DNA of 64,000 nucleotides from Tuctoria greenei (taxonomy: Eukaryota > Streptophyta > Magnoliopsida > Poales > Poaceae): the NCBI GenBank assembly GCA_036927565.1, contig JAYESD010000001.1:34075146-34139145 (forward strand), written 5' to 3'. The first letter of the stretch is position 1. Each line of letters begins with the position of its first letter. The notes below the pieces were generated by a model. That model was not told where the DNA came from. It did not search any database and saw nothing but the letters and a program-made list of their open reading frames with translations. Positions 34,036 through 45,221 of this stretch are shown one piece after another. Made by a program: the position numbers and the translations under genes.

Positions 34036-37000
34036 CTAGCGGAAGAATGAGGCGACCTTCTTGGCAACTTCTTGAATGTTGGCCTTAGCGGTGTTCTCCT
34101 CTTCAGCAACGGGACCTTGGAGCACTGGATCCAGAGGGAACCGGGGATCTCGTCTCACATAGCACGACAACACGTATTCAGCTATGTTCTTAGCCAAAGA
34201 TTTCCCTTCTGTTTCCAACTGGTCCACGATGATGTCACCCATTGCGTCAAGTTCGCCGCCAGCAGCGTTGAGAGCCACCAGCACTCGATCTAGCTCCAGC
34301 TCCGAATTGTCCGGACGCACTGGACTAAAGCCTAGCGGAGTCAATGCATCATTGGCTCGCCCCAAGAAGTCCCAAACTTGTATGGACTTAGTCTCTCTTA
34401 AACTCTGCAGCTCCTCCAGTGACCTCCGGGTGGCTGCAAGCTCTGAACCTTTTCGAGCGAGGCGCTCGACCACTTTGGCATGTTGCTGCATACTCACAGC
34501 AACTTGCTTTTCGCGGTCGGCTAGCTCCGTCTCCCGGATGTGGATACGGTTCCACCGTTAGGCCAGGTCCATCTCCCTGCCCCTTACCATCCCTTCTCTA
34601 GCGGTAACATCAACTTCTCTTTTTGAGAGCCCCTGCCCCTGTTTCCAGTACTTCTCCTTTTCCTCCTCACTCCACAGATCCAACTTCTTAGTGCGATCTG
34701 CCAAATTTTGCTCAGCCAGAGTCAATTTCTAGGTCAGCTCCTACTCCCTTTTCAAAACATCCTCCTGTTTTTCTAGGATTTTCTCTTCCCTCGCATAAAG
34801 GTCCGCTCGACGCTTCTGGAGGATCTCACTTAAAGCAGTGAGGTTGTCATGACACTCATCAGAAGCATCATTCCTTTCCTTGGCACGCTCGATAATATCC
34901 CGAGAATTAGCGTTGAGGGCCTTGATGGTGGCCTCCTTCTCCTCCAGCAGTTTGCCCCAGTATTCCATCCAGGCCGTTTCCCTCTTGATCCATTCCTTCT
35001 GATCAGCAAGCCTTGTTTGTGCAAGTTTAATCTTGAAGTGGAGCCTGTTGCGCCAACGCCTCAAGGTGTGGTGCTCCTCTTCAAGAACCTTGCTGTCATG
35101 ATCGAAGGCGAGCTGAACTTGTCGGAGGCTTGAGCGGGCATTGTCTATGGACAATGCCAAGGGGATGGGCTCCGGACCTGCCGGGGTCATCTCCGCTGGT
35201 TCCAGGGGATTCTCCATAACAAAAATAGGGTCCCACTCTACAAGTGAGGTTCCCTGAGCTTCTGCGCCACTAGAGCCACCCACCGGGAGCCCCTCAACTG
35301 CCGTTGAGGAAGACCCACTGGGGGAACTTCTACCTCCAGAGCTGAAGCCGAAGGTCCTGCTTCTGGGTCTTCAGCCACTGGCTCCGTAGGTAGAGAGCCT
35401 GCCACCGCTCTTCATGGTGTTCCGGCTCTGGCATGGATACCTCCGAAGCAATTACCTCCGTGGTGATTGTTGGAGATTCACCCGAAGTCACTTCCACCAC
35501 TGGCTCAGGCGTCAGTACATCATCCACTTCCGGTTCGGCAGCCGGAGCTTCAAGCATCTATGGCTCGGTAACTGAAGCTTCAACAACTTCTGGATCGAGG
35601 GCCGGAGCTTCAACCATCTCCGGTTCAGCGACCAGATCTTCAACAATTTCTGGCTCAAGGGCTGGAGCTTCTGGTGCCACCGGTTCACCTACCGGCCCTA
35701 CAACAGCCTCTCACACAAGGACTGGAGCCTCGGTTACCTTTGGCTCTGACGCCGGAACTTCTGACACCTCCAGCTCCCACACTGAAGTCTCATCCCCTGG
35801 CGCTATTGCTGGTGGTGCATCTTCAACAACTTCTCCCCCGTGGTCCGGTGCTACCACGGGAGCTTCTGGTGTATCTTCTGGATCCAAGTCCACGACAGCT
35901 AGCGTCAGAGCTGCCGTGTGTTCTGCCACCACTAGAGGAGGCTCAATGGTTGAAGCCGGAGCTTCAGCATGCACAGCCCCAGTCGGTGCGATAGATGCTA
36001 AAGCATTAGACTCCTTTCTCGACACCCTGGAAGTAAAAGAATGAGAAGATTAAAAACATAATAAAAACAAGATTAGCATTTCAAGGTAAGTCCATGATGC
36101 TTACCTGTGGATACTACCGCCCCATTCGCCGCGAAACCTCTTCTTCTGAGGCTCGGAGTCAGAACTCACCAAGTTTGGTGAGACAGCAACTTCAGACTTC
36201 GGTTGGGGGCCATCTGCAGCAGCTGGAGTCTTCTCGGCCGGGAAGGACCTCTGGACCTAGAGCCCCTAGCTGGCACTGGGGCTAGAGTCGACTGTCCAGA
36301 GATAGAACCTCTTGAAGTCGACTGTACCGGAGGAGGTGTCGCCACTGAAGATCTCCCTCGCTGGGGAGAAGGGGCAGTTGTTACTGGAGCAGACCTGATG
36401 GAGCTCCTATGAGCATGCCTTAGATTTCTCTTCCGATTGGAAGATTCGGTTGGCTCCTTGTCCTTGCCCTTGCCGACGTCATCATCCCTCTAGCTCAGGG
36501 CAGGGGCAACCACCTCTTCAGAAGCTCCGAGAATCACAACCTTGGAGGTCCTGCGCTTCTCCACCTCACCGAGGTCATCTAGCGCCGGCATCTTCCTCCA
36601 GAGCTCCCTGCTAATCTCCGGAATCATGTTTAAAGGCAGGAAAGCAACCGGCGGAGCTAAGGCATCATCGACAATAGACCCATGAAGAAATTTCTTGAGA
36701 TGGAGCTTCAAAGCTTTGTCATCCAAGTTGTATTTCAAACCGGTTTCAATTCGGTTGTCATCCATCACACTATTGAAAGCACAAGCGAGATTCTCCCTCC
36801 TCCTCAGTGGAGCCCAACTGTTCACCAGGAAATTTCTGAAGACCATCTGGGGGGTCACTCCACCCTCCACACATTCTCAGATCCTGGTCAGGACCGGGTT
36901 AAATGCATCCGACAGCTTTAGAACTACATTCCAGGCATTGTTGTTGACGTTGGGGAGTCCTTGGGGCAGCTCCAACCTGTCGTGCTCCTCCATTGCAATG

Positions 37001-37476
37001 ACGATCCAATCCATCTTCCAGTCGTCCCATTTTCCAAAGGGGAATGATTTCAAGTACTTGAAGGGACAGTTCTTGCGCTTCACGAAGTAGTAGAAGCCAA
37101 GCAACTCTGTCCGCTTACCGGTGGTATGGGCCATGAAGAAGGTCCGGAACAATTCGACGCAGGGAGGCACACCCACCCACATCTCGCAGAAGTGGACGAA
37201 AGTTGACACGAGTAGGAGGGAGTGCGGGCCAAGGTGATGCAGTTGGAGGCCGTAGAAGTCCAGCGGCATCAAGATGAAGCTCGAGAAAGGTGGGATCAGT
37301 CCCACCATGGCATACACCAAGAAGTACACCATCTCTTTGTGGCGCTCCTTCTTGAAGTGGAGCTTGCCGACACAGACCAAGTGGTTGAAGGAGTCGTTGG
37401 ATCATCCCATGAAGGTCCGAACCTTCATCAGATTGTTCTTGCCCTGGATGCAGTTCTTGGGAAGACCTAACTCCAT
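34036..37476 (-). pseudogene. Tat-A antisense accessory gene ('putative gypsy type transposon' domain)
   Basis: Runs opposite to gag-pol. Start at 37476 (MELGLP), then the conserved N-terminal domain (36877-37380: FKKERHKEMVYFLVYAMVGL, FYGLQLHHLGPHSLLL, FCEMWVGVPP, FKYLKSFPFGKWDDW). This resembles the domain named 'putative gypsy type transposon' (Pfam Transposase_28, from memory). It continues through VEGGVTPQMVFRNFLV to a basic region, an intron (36028-36104), an acidic/Ala-Pro exon (35711-36025) and long coiled coils (34741-35283, 34036-34497). In-frame stops occur near 37402, 36877 and 36490, plus frameshifts, so it is dead here. Tat-D carries a close relative at 62299-64000. Antisense extra ORFs are known for Tat elements; their role is unknown. 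Confidence 0.75.
36028..36104 (-). other. Intron of the antisense accessory gene (Tat-A)
   Basis: On the minus strand the donor is ACAG|GTAAGC and the acceptor TTCCAG|GGTGTCG, 77 nt. Tat-D has an intron of 78 nt at the same place with the same GTAAGC donor and ..TAG|GGTGTCG acceptor. The flanking exons match between copies, so the intron is supported by comparison. Confidence 0.75.
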
Positions 37477-38016
37477 CGCGGCAAAGTGGGGCGAAAGAGG
37501 AGAAAGCTAGGCAAAGTTTGGGAGGCTCTGAGCGCGAGTTTGATTGAAAGCATAAAGTGTCCTCAAACCGTGTGGAATTTCCTTCTTAAGTAATCCTCCA
37601 TGACGCTTGGATGGAAATCGCAGCGAGAACAAGTCAACATTACAAAGAACCTACCCTGTCAATGACGAATGGGCCCAGGGCCACCCCGATGAAGAGGTCG
37701 ATGTTATCACCCCATGCGAATCGTTGTCATGATGGGCGACGGGAAACCTAAAGGCGCTAGTCTGACAAGGCGCTCGGAACTGACACGGTTTTCGTAATGG
37801 GAACCGATGACCTTCAATTGTGTCAGATCCGCACTCAAAGATATCATCTGCCGCATTCAAAACAAGCCACGCGACGATAGTTTAACCCCGAACCATCGAC
37901 CCAACGGTACATCAAAAGACCTTTGAAGCTGTAGCGCAGGAAACAAGGATGGCCCCACCTCTGGTAGAAAAACTTAACCCAAAGGGTTTTCTCCCAGAGT
38001 TGGGCCTAGGGGCCAC
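37477..38016 (+). other. Tat-A region between antisense gene and 3' LTR
   Basis: Non-coding. Would hold the promoter of the antisense gene (5' of 37476 on the minus strand). It ends in the polypurine tract TGGGCCTAGGGGCCAC (38001-38016). It shares blocks with the Tat-C 3' UTR (gaaccg.tgaccttcaattg). Confidence 0.6.
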
Positions 38017-38844
38017 TGTCGGTACCCTGCATACCGGGTATCCCATGATACTGCAAGAAGTGTAAGGGAGTTCCACCTGTCAAAGTTGAAGACCTGTGTA
38101 GGCCCCACGTATCAACACCTCCTACATAGGGAGCTCCAACACTGCCACGTGTAACACAAGACCGAAGCTTCACCCTTTACATAGGGTAGCTCTGCACTTG
38201 ACACGTGTACAGTGACCCAGACCTAACCCCCAGTAGAATGAAGCTCTGGTGCCTCCACGTGTATAGCAGCTTCGGACATACCTTCGCACAAGGGAAAGCA
38301 CCAGAGTTGCCACATGTCAAGCCTCCGGACCTACGCCACCAACGGGAATATAGACGGATCTCCAACGACATAAGTATTCTAAGGACTCTTATTGCTACAA
38401 TTACAAGGTCTGATTATGCTCCATTAATGCACTATTAATGGCACACGATCAGAAGACCCTTAATGCTGGTAATGCTACCATTAAGGCGCGTTATCACGTT
38501 ATTAGGGTTCTTAAACATACTTAATTGTGTATTAAGCAAGAATAACCACCGGGGCCACATGGCAGGCCAGGCAACCCATATAACAGCCACCCCTTGGTCT
38601 ATAAAAGGGATGTGTTGCTCGGTACAAAACAAGGCAAGCTCATACACACGCTAGCACTACGAAAATCCTCAATACAATAACACACACCCTGTGGAGTAGG
38701 GTATTACGCTCAGGCGGCCCTAACCACGTAAATCGTTTGTGTCATCATCTTGTCTAAGATCTCCGTGCGCCCAAACCGATACAAGAACCTCCGCGGGCTA
38801 CATTTTAGTAGTACCGGGGGAAGTGTCGTACGTACACTTCGACA
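38017..38844 (+). repeat. Tat-A 3' LTR
   Basis: 828 bp, TGTCGGTACCCTGC...ACACTTCGACA, TATAAAA at 38600-38606. It resembles the Tat-D LTR (60911-61761) more than the Tat-A 5' LTR remnant, notably in the last 50 bp. Confidence 0.85.
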
Positions 38845-38917
38845 GTTTCAATTACATTGCATCTTATTTTTGTTGACATTAATGATTACTTGCATGCATG
38901 GTATATTTCATTTGGCA

Positions 38918-40450
38918 GAGAGTACGAGTCAAGCATATGCATGTATGGTTTTCCATAGTGCAGCAAAAAGACATGTCAAGTACTCCTTCTCTATGGCACA
39001 GATCAAAGTTGTGACCGTGTACTACAAGACGGTGATGTTCCAGCCCTTAACAAACAAGAAAGCAACAAAAATTCAGCTAACTAAGAAGGAGTACTTGAGG
39101 AGCCATGTGGACTGGATTTGTGCTAATATGGTGGCTTGGGAGTGGTTATGTATTTGAGCTTAGACATATTTCTCATAGAAACTGAAAAAACCAGAAGAAC
39201 AAGCTAGGAACACACTTCTTCAGGTCGGATGGAACAAAAGATGGTATGAATTCTTACATTCATACTTAGATTTCTTTAATTAATTGCATTGATTAAATTG
39301 TTGAATTTTGGTATTGTAGATAGCTAAAACTGGTACGCCTCCTACGTTTTTTGAGGTTTATCTTAAGGGGCATAGAGGTCCAGACCCAAATCGTCCGGAG
39401 CTGTTGTGTGATGAGGCGTCAACGCAGAAATTGGTACGTATGTTGATTGTTTGTTGCATCTATCTATCAACTCAATTTATCTTTTATTAAATTAATCCGT
39501 CAACTAAATATCATATCAAAAATATGTTGAGCATTTCAAGAAAAACCATGGAACTGATTCAGACTATCTAAGAGAGCCGCTGGATGTGGGTGCAGCGTAC
39601 GATGACGGCGGAGGTCTACCGCAAGGGAGGTATGTATAAAAATAATGATGATTTCTATGTTAATGAATGTTGATTTATCACACTTGTATTTTTCGTAGAC
39701 TTGGGTTGGGCGACGACCGGGTATGTGGAGCGTGAGACTTACGCTGGACGACGGTCGTCCAGTGTTACTTCTAGTCGGTCTCAATCTATTGCAGAGGCTG
39801 ATGACTAAATAGAAGAATTGAGACGCACCAAGGAGGATATGCAGATGCAGCTGTAACAGCAACAACAACAGATACAGATACTGCAGCAACAGATGCATTA
39901 TTTGCATATGTCTCAGGTAACATGTAATTTTTTACATTTGGAATTTTTATTCGATTTAAAAAATGTTTCTACTCAGAATATCACAACTAATTTACTTGAT
40001 GCAGTTCATGGCTCAAGGTAACTCTAGTTCTCAGTTTGGTCCGCCGCACCCATCTTAACTCGACATGATGGCTCAAGGCGGGATGAGATCGCAGTTTTGT
40101 ATGCCTCGTCCAATGCAGTCAGGACAACACGTTGGATCCTCGTCACAGGTACAACTGCTTATCTTATTGACTCGGATTATATAATATAATATTGTAACCA
40201 TTTGTGTTGCAGAGTTCCGAGAGTGGTCAACCGTGTGTTCCACAACCTCAGGGATTCATGTCGCTGTTAGCTTCTAAATTGCAAAAGTATCCTGGTAAAA
40301 TGTAATTTTCATATTTGTACAATTAATTTGATTTCAAAATATTTCTAATTAAGATCTCACAACTTGATGCAGTTTTCCCACCGATGTCTTTCCCTCCGGT
40401 GCAAACTCATCCATCATCAGTTGGAGATGCAACGGTATGACTTGTAGTCT
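38918..40450 (+). pseudogene. En/Spm-type (Transposase_24-like) gene remnant
   Basis: After an intron-like stretch ending TTTGGCAG, decayed exons can be read: EYLRSHVDWICANMVAWEWL, then IAKTGTPPTFFEVYLKGHRG followed by PDPNRPELLCDEAS (39322-39430). Next come FKKNHGTDSDYLREPLDV and GAAYDDGGGLPQGR (39535-39630), and a coiled coil rich in Gln (EELRRTKEDMQMQL, QQQQQIQILQQQMH). These are hallmarks of the CACTA-associated Ptta/En/Spm protein. Intervening intron-like AT-rich blocks separate them; stops are frequent. Confidence 0.7.
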
Positions 40451-40940
40451 AGTTACAATACTTTCATAGTGACAACGCATATTAATTTGCACAATATTGA
40501 AAAGAGAAGGGAGAGAGTCAGAGGAAAAGAGAGAGAGCTTTGGTGAGTTTTAGTCTATTTCATATTAGTAATACTTGTGAGCAAAAACATTATGAAGTTT
40601 CTCTTTTATTTGTTTATCGCAGAGATCCTATCATAGAACACCCGAACGTTGCGTTGTTTTCCTCAATCTCAACGATAGAGGTGCCAGTGGAAGAGATGCG
40701 GGTGGAGGACGTGCGAGTGGAGGTGCGAGTGGAGGCTCTCACAACAACATTTGAACTTTGTTTACTTATTTTCTTGCACTTTATAAACAAAGTTTGAGAA
40801 CTTGTCTTCTAATTGTGCTTGTACTACTGCTGCGAAAAATATTATGTTATGTTCTATGTTGTGCGTTGGAGCTGCTATATATTGTATGAAAAATTTTTGT
40901 GCTTGTGTTTTGCTGCTGTGTGGTTGCTGCTGTATGTGCT

Positions 40941-41053
40941 GCTGGATCGGAGGCTCCCCAGCAGAGGAGAGAGAGGAAATAGGCGCGGTTTAAAAAAAAG
41001 TGTACAGCTGGATCAGAGGCTCCCCAGCCGGAGAGAGAGAGAGAGGAAATAGA
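40941..41053 (+). repeat. Tandem duplication of about 45 bp in the CACTA end
   Basis: 40941-40985 and 41007-41053 are near-identical (gctggatcggaggctcccc and gctggatcagaggctcccc, each followed by a purine-rich gagagag run and GGAAATAG). Confidence 0.8.
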
Positions 41054-41070
41054 CGTCAGTTTTTGAAATA

Positions 41071-41320
41071 TAGACGCTCATAGTCTCATTAAGTGTGTCG
41101 GTAGCTTACGGCAAGCCGACGCTCATACTTCTTGTAAGAGTGTCGGTTTTCTTCCTACCGACGCTCTTAAATGAAGTAAGTGCGTCGGTACACGTGGCAG
41201 ACACACTTCAAAGATAAGAGCCTCTGCCCCGACGCACTTATAAGTTAAATGCATCCGCATGATTTCATCGGCTAAGACTGTATGAGTATCGATTTTTATA
41301 GACAATCGACGCTCATATAA
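41071..41320. repeat. CACTA subterminal repeats
   Basis: About eight copies of CCGACGCTCWTA or its complement TAAGWGYGTCGG in both orientations (for example 41089-41100, 41113-41124, 41155-41168, 41176-41187, 41229-41240, 41308-41318). Such clusters next to CACTA ends are transposase-binding sites in the family. Confidence 0.75.
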
Positions 41321-41361
41321 CCAACACTCTATTCGCGAATTCCTGTAATGGTGGGTGGCTC

Positions 41362-41562
41362 TATTAGAAGATATAACAGAATACTAGTAGTTTAGATCTT
41401 TATCTCTTGTTCTCCTGATCGGTTGATTGCGTATAAACGCACATGTAACAACCATCATGGAATCTACGTGTACCCATGCTCTATATAAACACGTAAACCT
41501 GCTGCTGCTCGAGTTTAAGAGTGCAGGCTTTCTGCTAACGCTTCCCTCCTCTGATTCTTTCA
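41362..41562 (+). repeat. 5' LTR of copia E
   Basis: TATTAGAAGATATAAC...GATTCTTTCA. TATATAAA at 41482-41489. The start is TA rather than TG in both LTRs, and the duplication GGCTC confirms the end. Confidence 0.9.
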
Positions 41563-41576
41563 TGGTAATCAGAGCC
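41563..41576 (+). other. Primer-binding site of copia E
   Basis: TGGTAATCAGAGCC directly follows the LTR; a one-base variant of the initiator-tRNA-Met site. Confidence 0.85.
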
Positions 41577-41598
41577 GCAAAGATCTAAGCCAATAAAC

Positions 41599-42920
41599 AT
41601 GGCGTCGTCATCCTACTCGGCAAATCCTCTCTCCGTCTTAGAAGTCACGGAGAAACTCACGAAGCAGAATCACACAGTATGGGCTGCTCAGATCCTGGCT
41701 GCCGTACGAGGTGCTCACTTGGTAGGACACATCACCGGCAACACAGAAGTCTCTGATGCCGAAATTGATGGTGAAGACAAGAAGAAGATACCCAATCCTG
41801 CCTATGAAGAATGGTACGCAAGAGACCAACAAATTCTCAGCTTTATTCTTACATCCCTATCCCGTGATCTAGTTGACAGGTCGCTATGGCGCAAACAGCA
41901 GCAGAAGCCTGGAAAGAGATCCAGAATATGTTTGCCTCCCAAACACGTGCGCGTGTGATTAACCTGTGACTTGCTTTGGGAACGACCAGGAAAGGAAATC
42001 TTACGATTTCTGAGTATTTTAATAAGATGCGAGGACTTGGTGATGAGATGAGAATTGCAGGAAAACCCATAGATGATGAAGAGCTAGCAGGCCTCATACT
42101 CAACGGGTTGGATTTTGAGTACAACCCTATTGTGTCAGCACTAGTATCAAGAGAAACTCCATTAACAATTGGAGAAGTATACTCACAACTGCTAAGCTTT
42201 GAAAAAAGATTGAATCTTCAACAAGGCGGGGACACAATATTCTCGTCAAACTCTGCTAGCAGGGGTGGAAGAGGCGGCTATGGCCGTGGTGCATCAGGCA
42301 ACGATTGGCGTGGCAGAAACAATTGTGGCAGAGGCCGAATTGGACGTGGGAACCAATCAAACATGAATCAAAGAAGGAACAAGGATGATCGTCCACTATG
42401 TCAGATCTGCTACAAGAAGGGCCACACAACAGACAACTGTTGGCATCGCTTTGAAGAAGGCTATGTTCCGGAGAAAAAATTTACAGGTAGCGTAAATCAA
42501 ACCTATGGTATGGATACTAACTGGTATGCAGATTCGGGTGCCACCGATCACATCACCAGTGAGCTCGATAAGATGGCTGTTCGGGGAAAATACAAGGGCA
42601 ACGATCAAGTTCAAGCGGCCAACAGCAAAGGTATGGAGATTAGTTATATTGGTCACTCTACTATTCCGGCTCAAAACCGATATTTACATCTGAACAAAAT
42701 TCTCTATGTGCCTCAAACCAGGAAGAACTTAGTTTCTGTCCACCGTCTTACCCGAGAAAATTCAGTTTTTATTGAATTTCACCCGTTTCATTTTTTAATC
42801 AAGGATCAAGCTACGAAGAGCACAATTCTTAAAGGAAGGTGCATAGATGGCCTCTACCCGCTTCCTGCAAATTCCTCAGTCAAGCAAGCTTTCTCGGCCA
42901 TCAAACCATCGTTTGCATGA
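41599..42920 (+). pseudogene. Copia E gag and protease
   Basis: ATG at 41599 (MASSSYSANPLSV). The gag core is split by a frameshift near 41890 and a stop at about 41966. It resumes with TISEYFNKMRGLGDEMRIAG, a Gly/Arg-rich stretch, and the knuckle CQICYKKGHTTDNCW (about 42400-42445). Protease has WYADSGATDHIT at about 42523. It ends at a TGA (42918-42920) just before the integrase finger WHSRLGHPS, in the same frame. Confidence 0.85.
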
Positions 42921-45215
42921 TGGCATAGTCGTTTGGGTCACCCTTCTTCCACTATAGTATCTAAGGTAGTTGATAGATATAATTTACCTTGTTCTAGTCA
43001 AGACAATAAAGACTCAGTGTGTGATGCATGTCAAATGGCCAAGAGCCATCAGTTATCTTATTCAATCTCCCTTCATAATTCAAGCTCACCCTTAGAACTT
43101 GTCCACTTCGATGTCTGGGGACCAGCACCAAGCTCAGTAGGAAGAAAGATGTACTACATGAGCTTCATCGATGACTTCTGCAAATTTACATGGATCTATT
43201 TGCTAAAGTTCAAATCCGAAGTATTTCAAAAATTCCGAGAGTTTCAAAACTTAGTAGAACGACGGTTTGATCGGAAAATAGTTGCCATGCAAACCGATTG
43301 GGGGGAGAATATCAAAGATTGAATTCGTTCTTTCAACAAATTGGCATCACACACCGTGTATCTTGTCTCCATGCACACCAACAAAATGGCACTGCAAAAA
43401 GAAAGCACCGTCATATAGTTGAGGTTGGCTTATCTCTACTTGCTCATGCCTCAATGCCATTGAAATTCTAGGATGATGCATTCTTGGCCGCAACACATCT
43501 TATCAATCGGACTCCTAGAAAAATCATTGGCTATGACACTCCATTGGAACGCCTTTGTGATGAAAAACCAGATTACACAACTCTTCGTGTATTTGGTTGT
43601 TCATGTTGGCTGAACCTTCGACCATTCAACAAACATAAAATTGAGTTCCGGTCAAAAAGGTGTGTATTCCTAGGCTATAGTAATATGCATAAAGGTTTTA
43701 AATGCCTAGACACTACTTCCGGTCGGGTATATATCACGAGATGTGATATTTGATGAGAATGATTTTCCCTTTTCAAGGCTCCATCCGAATGCAGGAAAAA
43801 GACTCCACTCGGAAATTTTAATGCTTCCAGAAAATCTCTTAAATCCGGGATATGTAGGTGACCGTATTACTAATTCTCCTAACCATGTAGAAAATTCTGG
43901 TGCACAAAGTATTGTTGATGCAGGAATTACAACAGGCACAAACATAGAGGAAGATTTGAGCCAGATAGAAGCTGTAGATCGACATCAACTTGAATCTTCT
44001 CGGGATTGGCATGCACAAATTGATCCAGGTGAAGGACGCTCTTGTGATTGGCGCCTGTAGACTGAAGCCGAACCAACAATAACAGCTGCAGAGCAGACAA
44101 TGTCCTCCCAACAAAGCGCAGACACAGAACCGGCTTTAACCAGTCAGGGAGCAGGAGATCAAAGCAACCTTGAAACTCATAACGAAGTGATGGATTCTTC
44201 AGGATCTTCTGTGCAGCTCGAAGAACAATCGGGATCAGATGTACCAGCAGCGACAAATGCACCAGAATTTCGTCCAAAAACAAGATTGCAAAGTGGAATT
44301 TGAAAAGAAAAGGTATACACTGATGGCACTATAAGATATGCATTTTTTACCTCTGCAGGAGAGCCACAAAATTTAGAAGAAGCACTAGCTGATAAGAATT
44401 GGAAGTCGTCCATGGATATCGAGTATAATGCATTGATCAATAATAAGACATGACACTTAGTTCCACCTCAGAAGGGTCTTAACATTATCGATTGCAAATG
44501 GGTATACAAGGTCAAGAAGAAAGCTGATGGAAGTCTTGACAGATACAAAGCTCGATTAGTTGCGAAGGGTTTCAGGCAAAGATATGGCATAGACTATGAA
44601 GATACTTTTAGCCCGGTAGTAAAAACAGCTACCATTCGAGTAATTTTGTCGATTGCAATATCCCGAGGATGGAGTCTGCGACAACTAGATGTGCAAAATG
44701 CTTTCCTTCATGGGTATCTTGAAGAAGATGTATATATGAAACAACCTCCTGGCTATGAAGATCAACACTCACCCAATTATATTTGCAAGCTAGACAAGGC
44801 TTTATATGGATTGAAGCAGGCTCCAAGAGCATGGTATTCAAGATTAAGCTCCAAGCTTCATGAGATCGGGTTTAAGTCATCAAAGGTAGACATGTCATTG
44901 TTCTACTACAGCAAAGGATCGGTTACCATATTCACGCTTATTTATGTAGACGACATCATTGTAGCAAGTTCCACTCAAGAGGCTACTGAAACATTGTTAA
45001 AGGATCTGGAAAAGGAATTTGCATTAAAGGATCTATGAGATCTACATTTTTTTTCTCGGGATTGAGGTAAACAAGGTAGAAGGTGGTATAGTACTAACTC
45101 AAGAAAAGTATGTTAACGCCATTTTAAGGAGAGTTGGAATGACCAGTTGCAAACCAGTGGGTACTCATTATCTACATCTGAAAAATTATCACTGCATGAA
45201 GGCTCGCTTTTGGGA
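42921..45215 (+). pseudogene. Copia E integrase and reverse transcriptase
   Basis: Integrase: HSRLGHPSS...CDACQMAKSH finger, ELVHFDVWGPAP with the first Asp. The second motif appears as MQTDWGENIKD followed by a stop, and the region 43322-43484 is frameshifted. Then AATHLINRTPRKIIGYDTPL and GCSCWLNLRPFNKHKIEFRS. RT: VAKGFRQRYGIDYEDTFSPV, LDVQNAFLHGYLEEDVYMKQ, ALYGLKQAPRAWYSR and the catalytic LIYVDDIIVAS (about 44940-44970). Stops at about 44058, 44301 and 45036. Cut at 45221 by F; RNase H resumes at 54904. Confidence 0.85.
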
Positions 45216-45221
45216 CCGAAT

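Larger units (their letters stand above)
10365..38844 (+). mobile_element. Tat-type Ty3/gypsy element 'Tat-A', split by nested insertions
   Basis: The order is 5' LTR remnant (10365-10783), gag (10784-11864), gag end and protease (19361-20140), RT and RNase H (20270-21296), second RNase H (21505-22310), integrase (22489-23700), 3' untranslated region (23701-24590 and 33702-34035), antisense accessory gene (34036-37476), polypurine tract (38001-38016) and 3' LTR (38017-38844). The dual RNase H and antisense gene are Tat-lineage traits. Chromovirus B and Tat-C are inserted in it with matching target duplications. The two LTRs belong to visibly different subfamilies, so Tat-A may be chimeric. 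Confidence 0.75.
38845..41350 (+). mobile_element. CACTA (En/Spm-type) transposon, 3' part
   Basis: Contains remains of an En/Spm-type accessory gene, then subterminal repeats (41071-41320), ending ...GCGAATTCCTGTAATG at 41350. That end is one base from the usual CCTGTAGTG end of CACTA elements. GTG follows as a possible 3-bp target duplication. The left part is missing because Tat-A is inserted in it; the rest would lie off the left edge. Confidence 0.65.

Noticed and set aside
35433..36044. 203-codon Ser/Thr/Gly-rich plus-strand frame
   Set aside because: It is the complement of the acidic/Ala-Pro exon of the antisense accessory gene, whose homologue in Tat-D supports the minus strand.
39536..39907. 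123-codon minus-strand frame at the CACTA gene
   Set aside because: Shadow of the Gln-rich coiled-coil coding strand; no motif of its own.
40540..41052. Short frames with Cys-rich peptides (40802-40993)
   Set aside because: Decayed CACTA DNA with a purine-rich tandem duplication; the Cys content comes from TGY-rich sequence.
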